This document shows, in pieces, positions 62,703-64,000 of a stretch of DNA of 64,000 bases. Below the pieces are notes generated by a model, which ran no database searches, was not told the DNA's origin, and worked only from the letters and a program-made list of their open reading frames with translations. Numbering within the stretch: the stretch's first letter is position 1; each line of letters begins with the position of its first letter. Position numbers and translations under genes: made by a program. Origin of the DNA: AP-15 sp963814865 (GTDB lineage: Bacteria > Pseudomonadota > Alphaproteobacteria > ATCC43930 > CGMCC-115725); the NCBI GenBank assembly GCA_963814865.1, contig CAWFEN010000015.1, positions 230,434 through 294,433 of the forward strand, read 5' to 3'.

Positions 62703-63668
62703 GTGTCGACGATCTCCTTCCGATCCGAAGCTTTCGCCCGCGGCGCGCGCATGCTGCGCACCGCGCTCGGACCGGCGATCGCCGGCTATCTCGAAGATGC
62801 GAGCGTCGTCGAGGTGATGCTCAATCCCGACGGCCGGCTTTGGATCGACCGGCTGAACGGCGGCCTCGAGGACACCGGCTGCCGCGTTACGCCGGCCGAC
62901 GCCGAGCGGATCGTGCGGCTCGTCGCCCATCATGTCGGCGTCGAGGTGCATGCGGGATCGCCTCGCGTCTCCGCCGAGCTGCCGGAAAGCGGGGAACGGT
63001 TCGAGGGCTTGGTCCCGCCCGTCGTCGCCGCGCCGTGCTTCGCCATTCGCCGCCCGGCCGTCGCGGTCTTCACCCTCGGCGACTATGCCGAGGCCGGCAT
63101 CATGTCCGCGTGCCAAGCCGAGCTGTTGCGCGTAGCGGTCGCAGAACGAAAAAACATCCTCGTCGCCGGGGGCACCTCGACCGGCAAAACCACGCTGGTC
63201 AACGCACTCCTCGCCGAGATCGCCAAGACCGGCGACCGTGTGGTGCTGATCGAGGATACCCGCGAGCTGCAATGCGCCGCGCCGAACCTCGTGGCGCTGC
63301 GCACCAAGGACGGGGCGGCCTCGCTGTCCGATCTCGTCCGCTCATCGCTGCGGCTGCGGCCCGACCGCATCCCGATCGGCGAGGTGCGCGGCGCCGAGGC
63401 GCTTGATCTCCTGAAGGCCTGGGGCACCGGCCATCCCGGCGGCGTCGGCACGCTGCACGCCGGTTCCGCGATCGGCGCGCTGCGCCGGCTGGAGCAGCTG
63501 ATCCAGGAAGCGGTTGTCACCGTCCCTCGCGCCCTGATCGCCGAAACGATCGACCTCATCGCCGTGCTCGCCGGCCGCGGTTCGGCGCGGCGGCTCGCAG
63601 AACTCGCCTGCGTCGAGGGGCTTGGGCCCGGCGGCGACTACGTCCTCAGCCCACCAGGAGAACCATGA
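62703..63668 (+). CDS. trbB: TrbB, conjugation ATPase (VirB11-like)
   Basis: Hexameric ATPase powering pilus assembly and DNA transfer at the inner membrane, 321 residues, intact. Walker A is GGTSTGKTT (residues 156-164), Asp-box VVLIEDTRELQCAAPN, Walker B region PDRIPIGEVRGAEALDLLKA and His-box TGHPGGVGTLHAGSAIGALR. It starts with GTG 62703; no ATG in frame fits the family N-terminus (STISFRSEAFARGARMLRTA). The stop overlaps trbC. This starts the trb operon that continues beyond the window. Confidence 0.93.
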   Translation: MSTISFRSEAFARGARMLRTALGPAIAGYLEDASVVEVMLNPDGRLWIDRLNGGLEDTGCRVTPADAERIVRLVAHHVGVEVHAGSPRVSAELPESGERFEGLVPPVVAAPCFAIRRPAVAVFTLGDYAEAGIMSACQAELLRVAVAERKNILVAGGTSTGKTTLVNALLAEIAKTGDRVVLIEDTRELQCAAPNLVALRTKDGAASLSDLVRSSLRLRPDRIPIGEVRGAEALDLLKAWGTGHPGGVGTLHAGSAIGALRRLEQLIQEAVVTVPRALIAETIDLIAVLAGRGSARRLAELACVEGLGPGGDYVLSPPGEP

Positions 63669-63991
63669 TGCTCGCCCATCGCATCCGCCACCGTCTCGCA
63701 ACGGCCTACACCGTCATCCTTTTTGCCGCACTCACCGCGCCGGCCTATGCCGCCGGGTCCAACATGCCGTGGGAGCAGCCGCTCAACCAGATCCTGGAGT
63801 CGGTCCAAGGACCGGTCGCGAAGGTCATCTCGGTCATCATCATCGTCATCACCGGCCTGACCCTCGCCTGCGGCGAGACGTCGGGTGGGTTCCGCCGGCT
63901 GATCCAAATCGTCTTCGGCCTGTCGATCGCCTTCGCTGCCAGCTCCTTCTTCCTGTCCTTCTTCCAGTTTGGCGGCGGAGCGCTCGTATGA
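63665..63991 (+). CDS. trbC: TrbC, pilin subunit
   Basis: VirB2-like major pilin, 108 residues. It has a cleavable leader (YTVILFAALTAPAYAAGSNM) followed by two hydrophobic helices (VAKVISVIIIVITGLTLACG, IVFGLSIAFAASSFFLSFFQ) as in cyclic pilins. ATG 63665 overlaps the trbB stop. In this family TraF, broken in both modules here, trims and cyclises TrbC; that makes the traF lesions functionally important. Confidence 0.9.
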   Translation: MMLAHRIRHRLATAYTVILFAALTAPAYAAGSNMPWEQPLNQILESVQGPVAKVISVIIIVITGLTLACGETSGGFRRLIQIVFGLSIAFAASSFFLSFFQFGGGALV

Positions 63992-64000
63992 TGGAACGTG
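63988..64000 (+). CDS. trbD: TrbD, start only (runs off window)
   Basis: ATGATGGAACG (M-M-E-R) begins at 63988, overlapping the trbC stop (ATGA), exactly where the VirB3-like trbD is expected. Only four codons are visible, so the call rests on position. Confidence 0.5.

Noticed and set aside
1..64000. tRNA, rRNA or integrase/att site
   Set aside because: Looked for on both strands by eye; no cloverleaf, rRNA-like stretch or recombinase motif was recognised.

Overview
The window is GC-rich DNA that looks alphaproteobacterial, most probably Rhizobiales-like. The evidence is the type of its conjugation genes (RlxS-like DUF3363 relaxase, TraG, TrbB/C, DUF2840, RPA-type Rep), a GTTC-N7-GTTC LexA box in front of dinB, and the catabolic gene content. 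It appears to lie wholly inside integrative and conjugative element (ICE) DNA, or a tandem or composite of two such elements. No rRNA, tRNA or CRISPR array was seen.

Layout. (1) 1-7202, conjugation module A: end of traF, lytic transglycosylase, relaxase, a DUF6880 gene, traG and a ribbon-helix-helix gene; no trb genes follow. (2) 7203-28147, cargo 1: a decayed catabolic region with M20 amidohydrolases, luciferase-like monooxygenases, an SDR, an epoxide-hydrolase-like enzyme, dinB, a broken BtuF-like protein, two tandem identical IS1380-family elements, an IS66 remnant next to a broken berberine-type oxidase, a GNAT-VOC fusion, a phosphoesterase and an HpcH aldolase. (3) 28148-33571, module B part 1: HTH protein, Rep with an origin-like cluster, ParA remnant, DUF2840, traF, transglycosylase, relaxase. 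(4) 33572-60132, cargo 2, between the module B relaxase and traG. (5) 60133-64000, module B part 2: traG, RHH, trbB, trbC and the start of trbD.

Cargo 2 has the clearest internal logic. A minus-strand run (42398 down to 35963) encodes a crotonase with the catalytic residues of 6-oxocamphor hydrolase, a disulfide-type flavoprotein reductase, a three-subunit PaoABC-like molybdenum aldehyde oxidoreductase and an OsmC-like remnant. It is divergent from a LysR regulator, with a TTAT-N11-ATAA dyad in the shared intergenic region. Downstream of it lie a cyclic-nucleotide-domain/thioredoxin-reductase-like protein and a UBP zinc finger, with a perfect 22-bp palindrome in front. Two large winged-helix/ATPase/TPR (STAND) regulators share a conserved promoter block and are bracketed by two LysR genes. 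A third LysR survives only as its two ends and carries the same type of operator. On the plus strand follow a beta-propeller protein, an isochorismatase, a truncated XapX protein, a YtcJ-type amidohydrolase and an export set (MFS_3, DoxX, DHA2, HlyD).

Many genes carry one or two frameshifts, most of them single-base insertions where the reading can be restored by hand. These may be assembly errors or real decay. One lesion, in traF, is shared by both module copies and so is probably real.
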